A DNA stretch of 57,500 nt, taken from contig CAUYUJ010003047.1 in assembly GCA_963575745.1 (NCBI GenBank), positions 143,814-201,313 on the forward strand, given 5' to 3'. This document shows, one piece after another, positions 1 through 9,447 of this stretch. The notes beneath the pieces were generated by a model. The model saw nothing but the letters and a program-made list of their open reading frames with translations, searched no databases and was not told where the DNA came from. Both the position numbers and the translations under genes were made by a program. Within the stretch, counting starts at the first letter, position 1; the number at the start of each line of letters is the position of its first letter. The stretch is from Prorocentrum cordatum (taxonomy: Eukaryota > Sar > Dinophyceae > Prorocentrales > Prorocentraceae).

Positions 1-1935
1 CCCTCCGCCCCGACGACTTTATTTCGGCGTCGTCGTCGCCCCCCCCCCCTTCTCTCCTCAGCAGCCCCAGCGCGCCGCCACCTCCGCCCCGACCACTTTA
101 TTTCGGCGTCGTCGTCGGCCCCACCCCCCCCCTCGCCCTCTCCCCAGCAGCCCAGCGCGCCGCCCCCTTCGCCCCGACCATTTTATTTCGGCGTCGTCGT
201 CGCCCCCCCCCTCCCCTTCTCCCCAGCAGCCCAGCCCAGCGCACCGCCCCCTCCGCCCCGACGACTTTATTTCGGCGTCGTCGTCGCCCCCCCCCTCTCC
301 TTCTCCCCAGCAACCCAGCGCGCTGCCCCCTGCGCCCCGACCACTTTATTTCGGCGTTGTGTCGGCATGTGTCGCTATGTGTCGCTCCCCAGCACCCCGG
401 CGCACCGCCCCCTACGCCCCGACGACTTTATTTCGGCGTCGTCGTCGCCCCCCCCCTTCTCCTTCTCCTCGGCAGCCCAGCGCGCTGCCCCCTCCGCCCC
501 GACCACTTTATTTCGGCGTCGTCGTCGCCCCACCCCCCCCCTCGCCCTCTCCCCAGCAGCCCAGCGCGCCGCCCCCTTCGCCCTGACCATTTTATTTCTC
601 GGCGTCGTCGTCGCCCCCCCCCCCCCTCTCTCCACGCCCACGCACCGCCCCCCTCCGCCCCCGACCCTTTACTTCGCTCGTCGTCGCCCCCCCCCCCCCC
701 GCCTTCACCCCCCCTCCTCTCCACGCCCCCCTTCCTCCTCCTGGTCTCCCTCCGCCCCCCCAGCTGTCCCAGTGCGAAAAAAAAAAAAAAGTCGGCGTCG
801 CACCGCCGCCTCCGCTCCGACCGCTTTCTTTCGGCGTTGTCGCCCCCCCCGCGCCGCTCCCCCCCGCCTCCACGGCGGCCCGGATGGCCTCCAAGAGAGC
901 CCCAAGAAGGCCCAGGACGGCTCCAAGATGGCCCAAGAAGCCTCCAAGGGGAGGGGGGGAGGTTTTTGTGCTCCTCCGTGGGGCGCCGAGCATGCCAGCT
1001 GCGGGGGTGCACTACGCACCGAGCCCACTCCCTTGAGTGAGGAAAACAACATCTTCCGCCTTCTCCGCCCCGACCACTTTATTTCGGCGTCGTCGTCGCC
1101 CCCACCCCCTCTCCCTCTCCTCAGCAGCCCAGCGCGCTGCCCTCTCCGCCCCGACCACTTTATTTCGGCGTTGTGTCGACATGTGTCGCTATGTGTCGCT
1201 CCCCAGCACCCCAGCGCACCGCCCCCTCCGCCCCGACGACTTTATTTCTGCGTCGTCGTCGTCCCCCCCCCCTCCCCCTCTCCTCTCTCAGCAGCCCAGC
1301 GCGCTGCCCCCGCGCCCCGATCACTTTATTTCGGCGTCGTCGTCGCCCCCCCCCCGCCCATCCCTCTCTCCAGCAGCCCAGCGCGCCGCCCCCTTCGCCC
1401 CCCCCCCCTCCGCGTCCCCAGCGCCAGAGTGGGACCCCCGCGCCGTGGTTCTCTGCCCCGAGCCCCCCCGCGTCCCCAGCGCCCCAGCGGGGGCCCCGCC
1501 CACTGCCCCTTCCGCCACTAACGCTTCATCCCGCGTCGCGCCGCACACCACCTCCCCCACCTCCCTCCCCGCGTCCCCAGCGCCCCAGTGGGGACTCCGC
1601 CCCGTGCCCCCTCCGCCCCGACAATTTTATTCCGCGTCGCGACGCACGCCACCTCCCCCCCTTCCCCCCCTTTCCCCAGCGCCCCAGTTGGACCCCCGCC
1701 CCGTGGCCCTCTGCCCCAAGCCCCGCCCAGTGCCCCCTCCGCCCCGACAGTTTATTCCGCGTCGCGGCACACCACCTCCACCCCTCCTCTCCGCGCCCCC
1801 AGCGCCCCAGTGGGACCTCCGCCCCGTGCCCCCTCCGCTCCGAGCAGTTTTGTCCGCGTCGCGACGCGCGCCGCCTCCCCCACCCTCCCCACCTGGGACT
1901 TGGGCCCCGTTGCTGGGGCCAGAGGGCGATGCCTT
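1..1935. repeat. ~82-bp degenerate minisatellite
   Basis: The core ACTTTATTTCGGCGTCGTCG recurs near 17, 98, 182, 266, 346, 427, 507, 591 and 668 (spacing 77-84 bp), then near 1,077, 1,159, 1,241 and 1,324. Each unit also carries a C-tract and a GCAGCCCAGCGCGC block. From about 1,400 the units drift to a form with AGCGCCCCAGTGGGAC and TTTATTCCGCGTCGCG. Bases 740-1,060 interrupt the array with an A-tract and a short CCAAGA stretch. The repeat leaves several frames open on both strands; these look like proline/arginine translations of the repeat, not genes. Confidence 0.9.
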
Positions 1936-1950
1936 GCCCCCTCTTCCCCC

Positions 1951-2017
1951 CTCCTCCTCCACCTCCACCTCCTCCTCCTCCTCCTCCTCCTCCTCCTCCT
2001 CCTCCTCCTCCTCCTCC
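1951..2017. repeat. CTC trinucleotide microsatellite
   Basis: Nearly uninterrupted CTC repeats closing the minisatellite region, with two CCA interruptions at the left end. Confidence 0.95.
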
Positions 2018-2114
2018 CCCTCCCTTTTTGTGCAAGGGCTATGGCACACGTGCCACTTGTATTTGGAAGTCTTTGCTCGTCTAAAGGCGTTCCGAATTCG
2101 TCGCGAGGAAACCC

Positions 2115-2282
2115 ATGAAGGGGCCCAGGGACACACAAATAAATAGACACAAGTGACCAGATTCCAACTATTTTTCTATATTTTCCAAAAATTTCCCTCT
2201 TCCCCCCCACGTCCCATACTTTCGCATATTTTTTGGGGGCTCGACGACTACTTGTGTCTGTGTGTTTTTCCCTCCTGAACCT
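2115..2282 (+). repeat. ~170-bp interspersed repeat, copy 1 of 3
   Basis: Begins ATGAAGGGGCCCAGGGACAC, holds CA-rich and pyrimidine-rich stretches, then ATTTTTTGGGGGCTCGACGA and TTGTGTCTGTGTGTTTTTCC. Equivalent order of motifs occurs at 47,565-47,741 and 51,914-52,081. Confidence 0.75.
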
Positions 2283-2340
2283 AACAGGACCAGCGAGCTA
2301 TCCAGCGAGCGCGAGAGAGAACGTCTGTTTGAGCATGCGA

Positions 2341-2430
2341 AGTGTCGTCGTCATCGTCGTCGGCGGCGGCGCCGTCGTCGGCGCCGTCGTCGGCGGCGGC
2401 GTCGTCGTCGTCGTCGGCGCCGTCGTGGAG
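2341..2430. repeat. GTC/GCC/GGC trinucleotide repeat
   Basis: Interleaved GTC, GTCGGC and GGC units inside duplicated segment copy 1; copy 2 carries a longer GTC tract at the same relative place (about 9,565-9,655). Confidence 0.9.
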
Positions 2431-4151
2431 ATCCATGTTCGTGGTTGTCCGGAGGCTCTCCGGGGCTGTCATGGACCGCTCGACGGGCCCCCGCGAGGCT
2501 CCAGCGGGCGCGGCTGACGCTGACGGTGCAGCCTCGGCGAGGCCCCATCGGGGGCCGCGGGCGCGGCTGGACACATTTGACATCCTTGTTGGTAATAGTG
2601 ACGATTAATAAATGACCGGGGATCGTCTTCACGCGGCGGCGCCCGGGATGACGATTAGAAAAAACTGGCCGCGGGCTGGAAAACTATTATTTTAAATCGT
2701 TCTCCTCCAGTCAGAAAGTTCGGCAGAAATAACAGAAAACTCTGCTTTTAACCGTTATCTCCCATCTTTTTTATTAATCGTCATCCCGCATTATTGCCCG
2801 GAGGCTCTGCGGGGCTGTCCTGGAACGCTCGTGGAGCCTCCGCTGGGCCCCATCGGGCGCGGCTGACGCTGCCGGTGCAGCCTCGGGGAGGCCCGAGCGG
2901 GGGCCGCGGGCGCGGCCAGACACATTCGACGTGTTGGCTTTGTCCGGAGGCTGGGCGGAGCTGTCCCGGGGCGCTCGTGGCGCCCCATCGGGGGCCGCAC
3001 GCTCCGCCAGCGCAGCCTCGGGGAGGCCCCATGGGGGCTGCGCGCAGGCGCGGCCGGACACATGGGATAACCCTGGTGGTTTTGCCCAGGGGCTCGGCGG
3101 AGCTGCTCTGGGGCGCTCGTGGAGTCTCCGCTCTGGGCCCCATCGGGGGCCGCAGGCGCCGCTCGGGCAGCCTCGAGGCCCCCATCGGGGGCCGCTGACG
3201 TCCGTGTTGGACTTGAGGCTCCGCGGGGCGGTCCTGGAGCTCCGCTGTGCCTCGGCCTGCGGCCCCCGTGGGGCCCTGGAGGACGGTTAGGGGACTCCTG
3301 CGGTCGGCAAAAGGGGGCCGGGGCCGCGCGGGAGCCCGCTTGGGGCCGTCCAGGGGCTGGCTCGGGAGGCCCTTGAGGCTCTCATGGGCCTGTCTTGGGG
3401 CTCTCTTGGGCCGCCTGCCTCGGTCTGGTGCCCTCATGGGGCCCTGCGCGGCTGTGATGGGGCTCCTGGGGTCTGCTGCACGGGGGCCGAAGCCGTGCGG
3501 GAACCCGCTTGGGACCGTCCTTGAGCTGTCCCGGGGGGCCCGCGGGGCTCCATGGGCCCGTCTTGGGGCTCTCTTGGGGCGCCTGTGGGCCGTTTGAGCC
3601 GTCCAAAGGCTAATTATGGTACAGGCTTCTCGGGCGAGACTGACATCATTTCGAAGTTCCCAGGAGCCGTTTGGAGCTGCTCTGGGCCGTCTGGAGCGTC
3701 TCCGGGCCCGAAATGGAGAGAACCTGGAAACCTTGAAGGCACCACGAATATGTACGATGTTTTGCCAATCAGGCCGTCATAGGGGTGCTTTGCGGCCGTC
3801 TTGGAGGTCTCTGTCTGGTCGTGGGGCCCTCCAAGAAGACTCGGGGGCAGCGTTGGGCCTTGGTGGGACTTGTCGTCAGGCTTTCTGGCGCTCTCTTGAG
3901 CGTCCAAGGACCGTCTTGGGCGGTCTAAGGCCGTCCTGGGAACGCCGGCGACCGTCGAGGGGGTGCTTGATGATTCCAGAGCAGCGTCTGCAGCAGCAGC
4001 AGCAGCGGATATGGCAACACCAGCAATGGCCGGAGAGGGAGGCGGAGCGACGTGACTGGCTAACGACGGCAGCCACTGTGCAGAGGGAGGCGTGGGCAAC
4101 GAGGGGGAAGAGGTCGAGGAGGGGAATGTAATCTGTATGGGAGAATCCATG

Positions 4152-4283
4152 CCCCACACCTCCTGAGACACGCGCCGTGCGAGAGGGATTCCTGGAAAAA
4201 CGTTCTTGGGCTTTGGCGGCTCGGTCCGGAAGCCCTTGTTGGGCACCACCTCCCAGGCGAGACCTGTCCCAAGAGGTGTGGGG
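4152..4283. mobile_element. Inverted-repeat element, copy 1
   Basis: Left end CCCCACACCTCCTGAGACA (4,152-4,170) pairs with right end TGTCCCAAGAGGTGTGGGG (4,265-4,283), 16 of 19 positions. A second element with the same ends lies at 4,829-5,110. No coding capacity; MITE-like. Function beyond mobility is unknown. Confidence 0.6.
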
Positions 4284-4828
4284 CGTGTTTTTCCAGTCCA
4301 GCGGCGCCCCCGTGAAGTAGCAAAGTTCAAAGCACCCTGGGAGGAAAAGGTTATTTGAGGCTCTTGCCGGATTTTTTTTTGCACTTTGGGGATTCCTCGG
4401 GCGCGTCTGTTCAACCACGCGCAGAAGGGGGGTGGGGGGAAAACGGGGGGGTTTCTTAGAAGCACCTCTGCTCCTTAAAAGGCGCGGGCCTCATCTATAG
4501 ATGTAAGGTCGGCGCCTTCTACGAAGCAGCCTCCTTCTAAGAAGCCTTCCCCCCGCCCTCCACCCCCTCGCGCGCACCGCCAATCTGTGGGTCCTTCTGG
4601 GCATTGGTCGAGAGCGTCTTGGGGGCCTGGTGGAGGCGCCGAGGCGCGCCCCGCGGGAGGCCACCGGGGCCGCGTCGGGCCGACTTCGGAGGCCTCAGGT
4701 GCCGCGCTGGGCGAGACAGGGGGGGGGGACCGGCAGAACGCGGCAGCGACTGGGCCAAGGGAGCCGTGGGCAGCGAGGAGGAGGTCAGGGAGGAAAACGT
4801 CACCACCAGCATGGGAAAAACGAAATTA

Positions 4829-5110
4829 CCCCACACCTCCTGGGACGCGCGCCGTGCGAGAGGGGTCCCAAAACAATGTTTGATCTGCGGGGCGAGAGCG
4901 AACCTCTTCCGCTAAAAGCTAGGCGGGCGACGCACAGCTTTAATTAGGGAGACAGGGCTCAGGAAGGCGGGGCCTCAGGCGGCCGGAGCGGGCGTTGCCC
5001 GGGGTGCAGCAGGGGTCCCAGAAACAAGCGTTCCTGGGCGTTCGCACTTGGGCCCGGATGCAATCTGTTGCAAGCCCTCCCGCGCGAGAGCTGTCCCAAC
5101 TGGTGTGGGG
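4829..5110. mobile_element. Inverted-repeat element, copy 2
   Basis: Ends CCCCACACCTCCTGGGAC and GTCCCAACTGGTGTGGGG are inverted repeats of each other and match the ends of the element at 4,152. Both copies have GCGCCGTGCGAGAGGG just inside the left end; this copy is about twice as long. Confidence 0.55.
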
Positions 5111-5199
5111 ATGGTTCTTGTCCACTCAGACGGCGCTGCCAGGAAGCAGCCATGTCCCGGGCCTCTGGGGAGGCGGCTTCTTGGAGGCTCCTGCGAAAG

Positions 5200-6060
5200 C
5201 TCATTGAGCACTGCTGGGCGGCTTTTGGGAGCGTTTCTAATCTATCTGGGAGCCTCTCGGGGGCGCCCTGGGGGCTCGCTGGCCGCGTGGACGACCTGCT
5301 GGAGAGGAGGCGCTCCAGCGTTGGCCTTCTTGGGCCTCCCTTGGAGCTGTTTGGGAGGTTTCGGGGCCCGTCTGGGAAGCATCTAGATATCTCTTGGGGG
5401 CGTACTGCGCCGTCGCAGAAACTTTCTGGGAGGCTGCCCGAACCGCGCCATGCCAATTTCGGAAGCCTCTGGCGCTGTATTGGGCAAGATGGGGGTGGAG
5501 AAAGAAACGCAAGAAAAAAACATCCCAAAACCCTCGATCATGTCGATAATATCTTGTCCTCGCAGCTCTCCTGGAGGTGCCCTGGGAAGCCTGTGGAAGC
5601 GCACTGGGTCCTTTTGAAATCGTTTCTGTATTTCCTGGGGCTCTCGTGGACCCTCGGGAGCCCCCTGGAAGCTACCGCAGGCTCCGCCAGGGCTGCATCT
5701 GCTGGCCTTCGGCCCATCCCGCTGCCGCGCCTAGGTTGCGCGGGTCAGAAGCCTCTTCGATATTCGTTGGGATCTCGTGGCGGGCCCTTCGGGGGCCTCT
5801 TGGAAGCAATTTTGACGCCTCTTGGGGGCTGTTATGGGACCTCTCGGGGCCTCTCGCGGGCCTCCTGGAGGCCTCTTGGGGGCCTCCCGGAGCCTCCTGC
5901 GGCCCTCTTGGGGCCTCCTGGGGTTCTCACGCGGGGGAAACTAAAATGTTCAGTTCGCGGTCCCCCTGGCCCCTCTTGGGACCGTCTCGGGGCCCTCTTG
6001 TGCCATGTCGGGCGCCTCTCGGGCCGTCTCGGGGCCCTCTTCTTCCCCCTCGGGCGCAGG
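5200..6060 (+). repeat. TCTTGG-type ~10-bp array
   Basis: Quasi-periodic units such as CCTCTTGGGGGC and CTCTCGGGGCCT on the plus strand, densest at 5,770-6,060. Interrupted by less repetitive segments, including an A-rich island near 5,930-5,960 (GGGGGAAACTAAAATG). Open frames here are repeat translations. Confidence 0.8.
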
Positions 6061-6399
6061 CCAGCGCATGATTTGCCCAACTTTGTCTGCGCGGCTATCT
6101 TGCCACATCAACCGCCGTCGCGGCGGGGGGGCGATCGCGCCGCGACACCGGGGGCGCCCAGGTCGCCGAGTCTCTACTGCGCTGCGCGCGCCCGCAGTCA
6201 AGATGCCCGCTCACCCCGCGACTTCCGCCGGCGGCAAGCTCAGTTCACATCCCTCTGTCGGGAAGCAACCTACGACAAACTGAACGGTCTGCCAACGCAG
6301 GCTGGTGCAACATTTACCCAACTTTGTCGGGATGGCTGCCTAGCTATGAACCGCGACGCTGGCCGCCGCTCGCCCGCGCTAAATGTAGCCCGGTGCGGG

Positions 6400-6918
6400 T
6401 CACTCTTCATCCCAGGCGTCGCTGTCGAAAGTGACGCGACCAACCTCGAACTCGCAAGGCATGCCGTCCTCAAGGCGGACACCAGAGAACAGCTTGCCGT
6501 TGCGACTATCAATCTCTGCAGTCACTCCTCGACCTGGCATGTTCTTATCTCGGCAGCACTTGTAATCCTTGACCAAAGCCTCACTGCCAATGAGCAGGGG
6601 CTCGCCGCGCTCGTCGTCGGAGTGCGCGTCGCCCTTGTCAGAATAGGGGTCGTTCGTCTTGGTGTCCGCTTTGTGGTAGTCGGTGGCGCGCACTTCCTTG
6701 TCGGTAACATGCTCAGTCTGAAAGAAGCCGGTCTTGCTGCTCGCATCCACCACGCATTGAAAGTTGCCGCGGGGCCCAAAATTCGCAGCATATTTGGAAT
6801 GAGTTGCATGAGGAGTGTTTTCAGTCGCGGCCGAAAGATCACGAACAAAAGCCTTCATCAGGGTGAGCAGCAAGACTGTGACGAAACATCCACGTGAAGA
6901 CCCCTCTCTTGAAACCAT
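6400..6918 (-). CDS. Small secreted acidic protein, family not recognised
   Basis: A complete minus-strand frame of 172 codons from ATG at 6,918 to TGA at 6,400. Residues 1-10 are polar, residues 11-24 form a hydrophobic core (CFVTVLLLTLMKAF), and cleavage is plausible near residue 30, so I infer a signal peptide and export. The mature part is rich in Asp, Glu and Lys, with four Cys (in the contexts QCVV, KCC and PCEF), and ends in the acidic tail DSDAWDEE. Composition is balanced, unlike the repeat-derived frames around it. A spliced-leader copy lies about 300 bp upstream on the same strand (7,218-7,239), which suggests an intronless retroposed copy; the intervening 300 bp would be 5' leader and also hold an open but ATG-less frame (6,839-7,103). 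I do not recognise the family. Confidence 0.6.
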   Translation of the reverse strand: MVSREGSSRGCFVTVLLLTLMKAFVRDLSAATENTPHATHSKYAANFGPRGNFQCVVDASSKTGFFQTEHVTDKEVRATDYHKADTKTNDPYSDKGDAHSDDERGEPLLIGSEALVKDYKCCRDKNMPGRGVTAEIDSRNGKLFSGVRLEDGMPCEFEVGRVTFDSDAWDEE

Positions 6919-7217
6919 GAACGCCGATCGGACGAAGGAAAGCGACTGCCGCGGTGGAGTGGGGAATTATCACACCAGCCGCGCGGGATAGCATGGAGCA
7001 CATCTCCTCCAAGTCCCCGATCGGACTGCTGGAATCGAAGCACAAGCCATGAAGTACTTCATAACGCACCCCTGGAGCGCCCACTTCTCTCCGCCAGCGA
7101 TGTCAAGCTCCGAAATGTCACGAATGTGTGTCGGACATCGCGCTAGTCACGAACCATGGCAACAGTGCGGACTACTGTTGGAACAATGTGACGGAGCCAA
7201 CTCAAGTGCGCAAGTGG

Positions 7218-7239
7218 CTTGAGCCAGAATGGCTGCGGA
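7218..7239 (-). other. Relict dinoflagellate spliced-leader sequence
   Basis: Minus-strand reading gives T-CCGCAGCCATTCTGGCTCAAG, two substitutions from the canonical 22-nt DinoSL. The stretch just downstream on the same strand (CCACTTGCGCACTTGAG) may be an older degraded copy, but this is weak. A genomic leader upstream of a coding frame is the known mark of a retroposed, trans-spliced mRNA. Confidence 0.85.
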
Positions 7240-7620
7240 AATGCCGTCTTGGGGCTCTCTTGGGCCGACTTGGGGCCGTCTTGGGGGTTGCTTGGGCCGT
7301 CAACGGGTGATCTTGGGGACCTTTTCGGGGCCGTCTTGGAGCGTCGGAAAGCCGAAGAAGCGAGAACGCCCAACACATTCAACACCAAAAGAAAATCTAT
7401 GATTTTGGCGTCTGGGGGGCCCTCTTGAAAAGCCTCTTAAGCCTCTTGGAGCGTCTGGGAGGCTCTTTGGACCGTCTTGGGGCCACTTTTAGGCGTCTTG
7501 GAGCGATCTTTGGGGTCCATCTAACACAAATTTGGCGCTCTCTGGGGCTCTTTGGGACCGTCTGGAGGCCCCCTGGAAACTACTGTGGTGTCTGCCAAGG
7601 CTATCTGGGGCCGTCCCCAC
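7240..7620 (+). repeat. TCTTGG-type ~10-bp array with A-rich island
   Basis: Plus-strand units such as GTCTTGGGGCTCTCTTGGGC at 7,245-7,345 and 7,425-7,600, split by an island at about 7,345-7,415 that lacks the repeat (GCCGAAGAAGCGAGAACGC, then CAACACCAAAAGAAAATC). Confidence 0.8.
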
Positions 7621-7709
7621 GGGCGAATCCGCGGAGATGCCGCCCCCCAGGGCCCCGCGAGGGTGGACCGAATGGTCGCAGTGGGACGCGGAATGCCCGG
7701 TATTGTCGG

Positions 7710-7997
7710 TTAGATGACGTCGAGCTCCAGCTTAGCCTCCCGCATCTCACTCAGCAGCGCCAGGGCCCGCTGCCACTGCTCGCCCTTCTCGCACGCACTG
7801 ATCCCAACGTTGTAGGAGAGACTCGGGCGAACACGTGGACTTCGTCCACGATCAGTTGGTCCCCCTGGCGCGCCTCCACGTTGGGTCCCCGCCCAAGAAG
7901 AAAAGCCACCCGGAAGCCTTGGGTTACGTTTTTTCCGGCCGCCTTCCCGAAGTTGGAAGACGGGCGCTTCTTCCTCTTCGCCCGCCTTCCGTTCCAC
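7710..7997 (-). pseudogene. PPR-type repeat protein fragment
   Basis: The minus-strand frame ends in one clear pentatricopeptide-type unit (residues about 56-95: RVRPSLSYNVGISACEKG, then EQWQRALALLSEMREAKLE) followed by DVI and a stop. This module is typical of large dinoflagellate PPR proteins, which act on organellar RNA. Here only one unit is present, so the protein is far too short for a working PPR. The upstream part (EEEEAPVFQLREGGRKKR in this frame) could be an exon or retained flank; another frame over 7,850-8,026 also looks coding-like. A perfect hairpin, CGTGGAC-TTC-GTCCACG, sits at 7,834-7,850 exactly where the PPR unit begins. Exon of a larger split gene or a dead fragment cannot be separated from sequence alone. 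Confidence 0.55.
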
Positions 7998-8194
7998 GTC
8001 CGCCTGGACAGCCTTCGGAGCATCACAGACGGCTATGGTGGGTCTGCGGTGTGCCTCTCGCCGCTTGTCTGCTCACCCTGGTTTGAACCATTTTGAAAAC
8101 ACCCGGGGCCGAGAAAAAAATCTCCCAGAGGGCTCAGGTGACTGTTTTCCGGTTGCCTGTTCGAAGTCTGATATCTGGCGCTGCCTTCTGCTTT

Positions 8195-8790
8195 GGAACT
8201 GTTTGGGGGCCTCTCGGGGTTTCTTTTTGGCCTCCTAGGGGCCTCTTGAGGCTCTCTTGGGTCGTCTTGCAGCCTCCTGGGGTCCTCTTGGGGCCCTCTT
8301 GGGCCGTCTTGGGTACCTCTCGGGGCCGTCTGGGGCCGTCTTGGGCCGTCTTGGGACCGTCTGGCGGCCCTCTTGGACGCTCTCTGGCCGCTCTTGGGGT
8401 TGTCTTGGGTGCTTCTTGGGCTGCCATGGGCACCACGGGAACCGTCCAGGGGCCGTCTGGGGCCGTCGTAGAGGCCTGCTGGGGCCCTCCTAAGGCGTCT
8501 TGGGGCGAGCTTGGGGGCTTGTATTGTCGTCTGGCACTCTTAATACACGAAAAGCACGGGAAGTACGAACATGTACGTTTTCCCGCGGGATTGACCTGAT
8601 TTTTGCTTGTGCGGGCTCTGTCGGGCGTCTTCTGGAAGCCCACTTGGAGCGTTTTGGGAACCTCTTTGTCCGTGCGGATGCTATCTTGAGCGTCATCGAG
8701 CGCTCTTGGACCGTCTCGGAGGTTCACTTGACCGTCCTGGGACGTCTTGGAGGCCTCCAGGGGCGTCTCGGAATCCTCTTTGGCCATTCT
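8195..8790 (+). repeat. TCTTGG-type ~10-bp array with A-rich island
   Basis: Dense plus-strand units (GGGGCCGTCTTGGGCCGTCT and variants) at 8,195-8,525 and 8,610-8,790. The island at 8,525-8,605 (TTAATACACGAAAAGCACGG, later ACATGTACGTTTTCC) lacks the repeat. Confidence 0.8.
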
Positions 8791-8859
8791 CGAAGCGCAC
8801 CAGGGCCTGCTGTGTCTCGCAGGGGCCGCCGGGGCCCAGAAAAAGCCTGTCGGACCCCC

Positions 8860-9000
8860 CGTCGTCTCACACGCACCTGCCCCTGCATTATAATAGAGAC
8901 TAGCGTGAACCCGTGGATTACATCCACGGTGTGCTGAGCCTGGGGTTCGCACGCCGCGGGTGAACGGCTCGTCGAAGTTGAACAGCTCGGGCATCGGGCT
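8860..9000 (-). pseudogene. PPR-associated module with paired hairpins, complete copy
   Basis: Read on the minus strand: the phrase PELFNFDEPFTRGVR, a hairpin region, then LYYNAGAGACET, which matches the start of a PPR unit. Hairpin 2 is CCGTGGAT-TAC-ATCCACGG at 8,911-8,929. Hairpin 1 shares its CCACGG arm and pairs GGTGTGC with GCACGCC. The same module recurs, interrupted, at 11,081-11,600. No start or full reading frame; a fragment. Confidence 0.5.
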
Positions 9001-9164
9001 GTGTCGGGGGCATGTCGGGCCCTCCTGCGAGCCTGTTTGGAGAATCTTGAAAGCCACTTGCGGCTTTTGGACGCCAGACTCAACAGAGCCTTAAAGGCTC
9101 CTAGTGTGGCCCGAAAAAGCCCAAGCAGGGGTCAACAGGGGCTCCGTACGGTGTTCAAGGGGGC

Positions 9165-9312
9165 ACCCGCAGGGGTGATGGTCTGAGGGCTTCCTGATCC
9201 AGGGCTGGAGGGGGGTCCACTATCCGAAAGTTCTTGAGTGGGTCTGGGGCAGGTCGGAGTGATCTATAGGGCCTGGTGTGGGGTCTGAGGCTTGTTTTGA
9301 GGCTTCCAGGTA
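9165..9312 (+). repeat. ~150-bp interspersed repeat, copy 1
   Basis: CAGGGGTGATGGTCTGAGGG through GGTCTGGGGCAGGTCGGAGT to CTATAGGGCCTGGTGTGGGG; repeated at 12,500-12,655 in the same orientation. Confidence 0.8.
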
Positions 9313-9447
9313 CGGTGGTCCCAACACCATCGTGCAAAAGAAATTGCTGTCATCTGGTAAATGTACTCTAAAGTAGCTGTTTTTGGGCCTACCACATCAG
9401 AAATGCGAAGCAGTAGTACAAGCTAAGACGCGCAAGTTTATCTTTTA

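Larger units (their letters stand above)
2069..3975 (+). repeat. Long duplicated segment, copy 1
   Basis: Starts at CTTTGCTCGTCTAAAGGCGTT and runs to the phrase TTTCTGGCGCTCTCTTGAGCG. The same succession of blocks appears at 9,448-11,035 in the same orientation: CGTCGCGAGGAAACCC, a GTC/GCC-rich stretch, GGCCCCATCGGGGGCCG units, the GGGCTGGCTCGG block and the block GAGAACCTGGAAACCTTGAA. Copies differ by many substitutions and indels, so this is an old dispersed repeat, not a recent tandem duplication. No intact gene is seen in it. Confidence 0.85.

Noticed and set aside
367-2146. Proline/arginine/serine-rich open frames up to 384 codons
   Set aside because: They translate the 82-bp minisatellite and CTC tract in several frames on both strands at once; no natural domain or start context.
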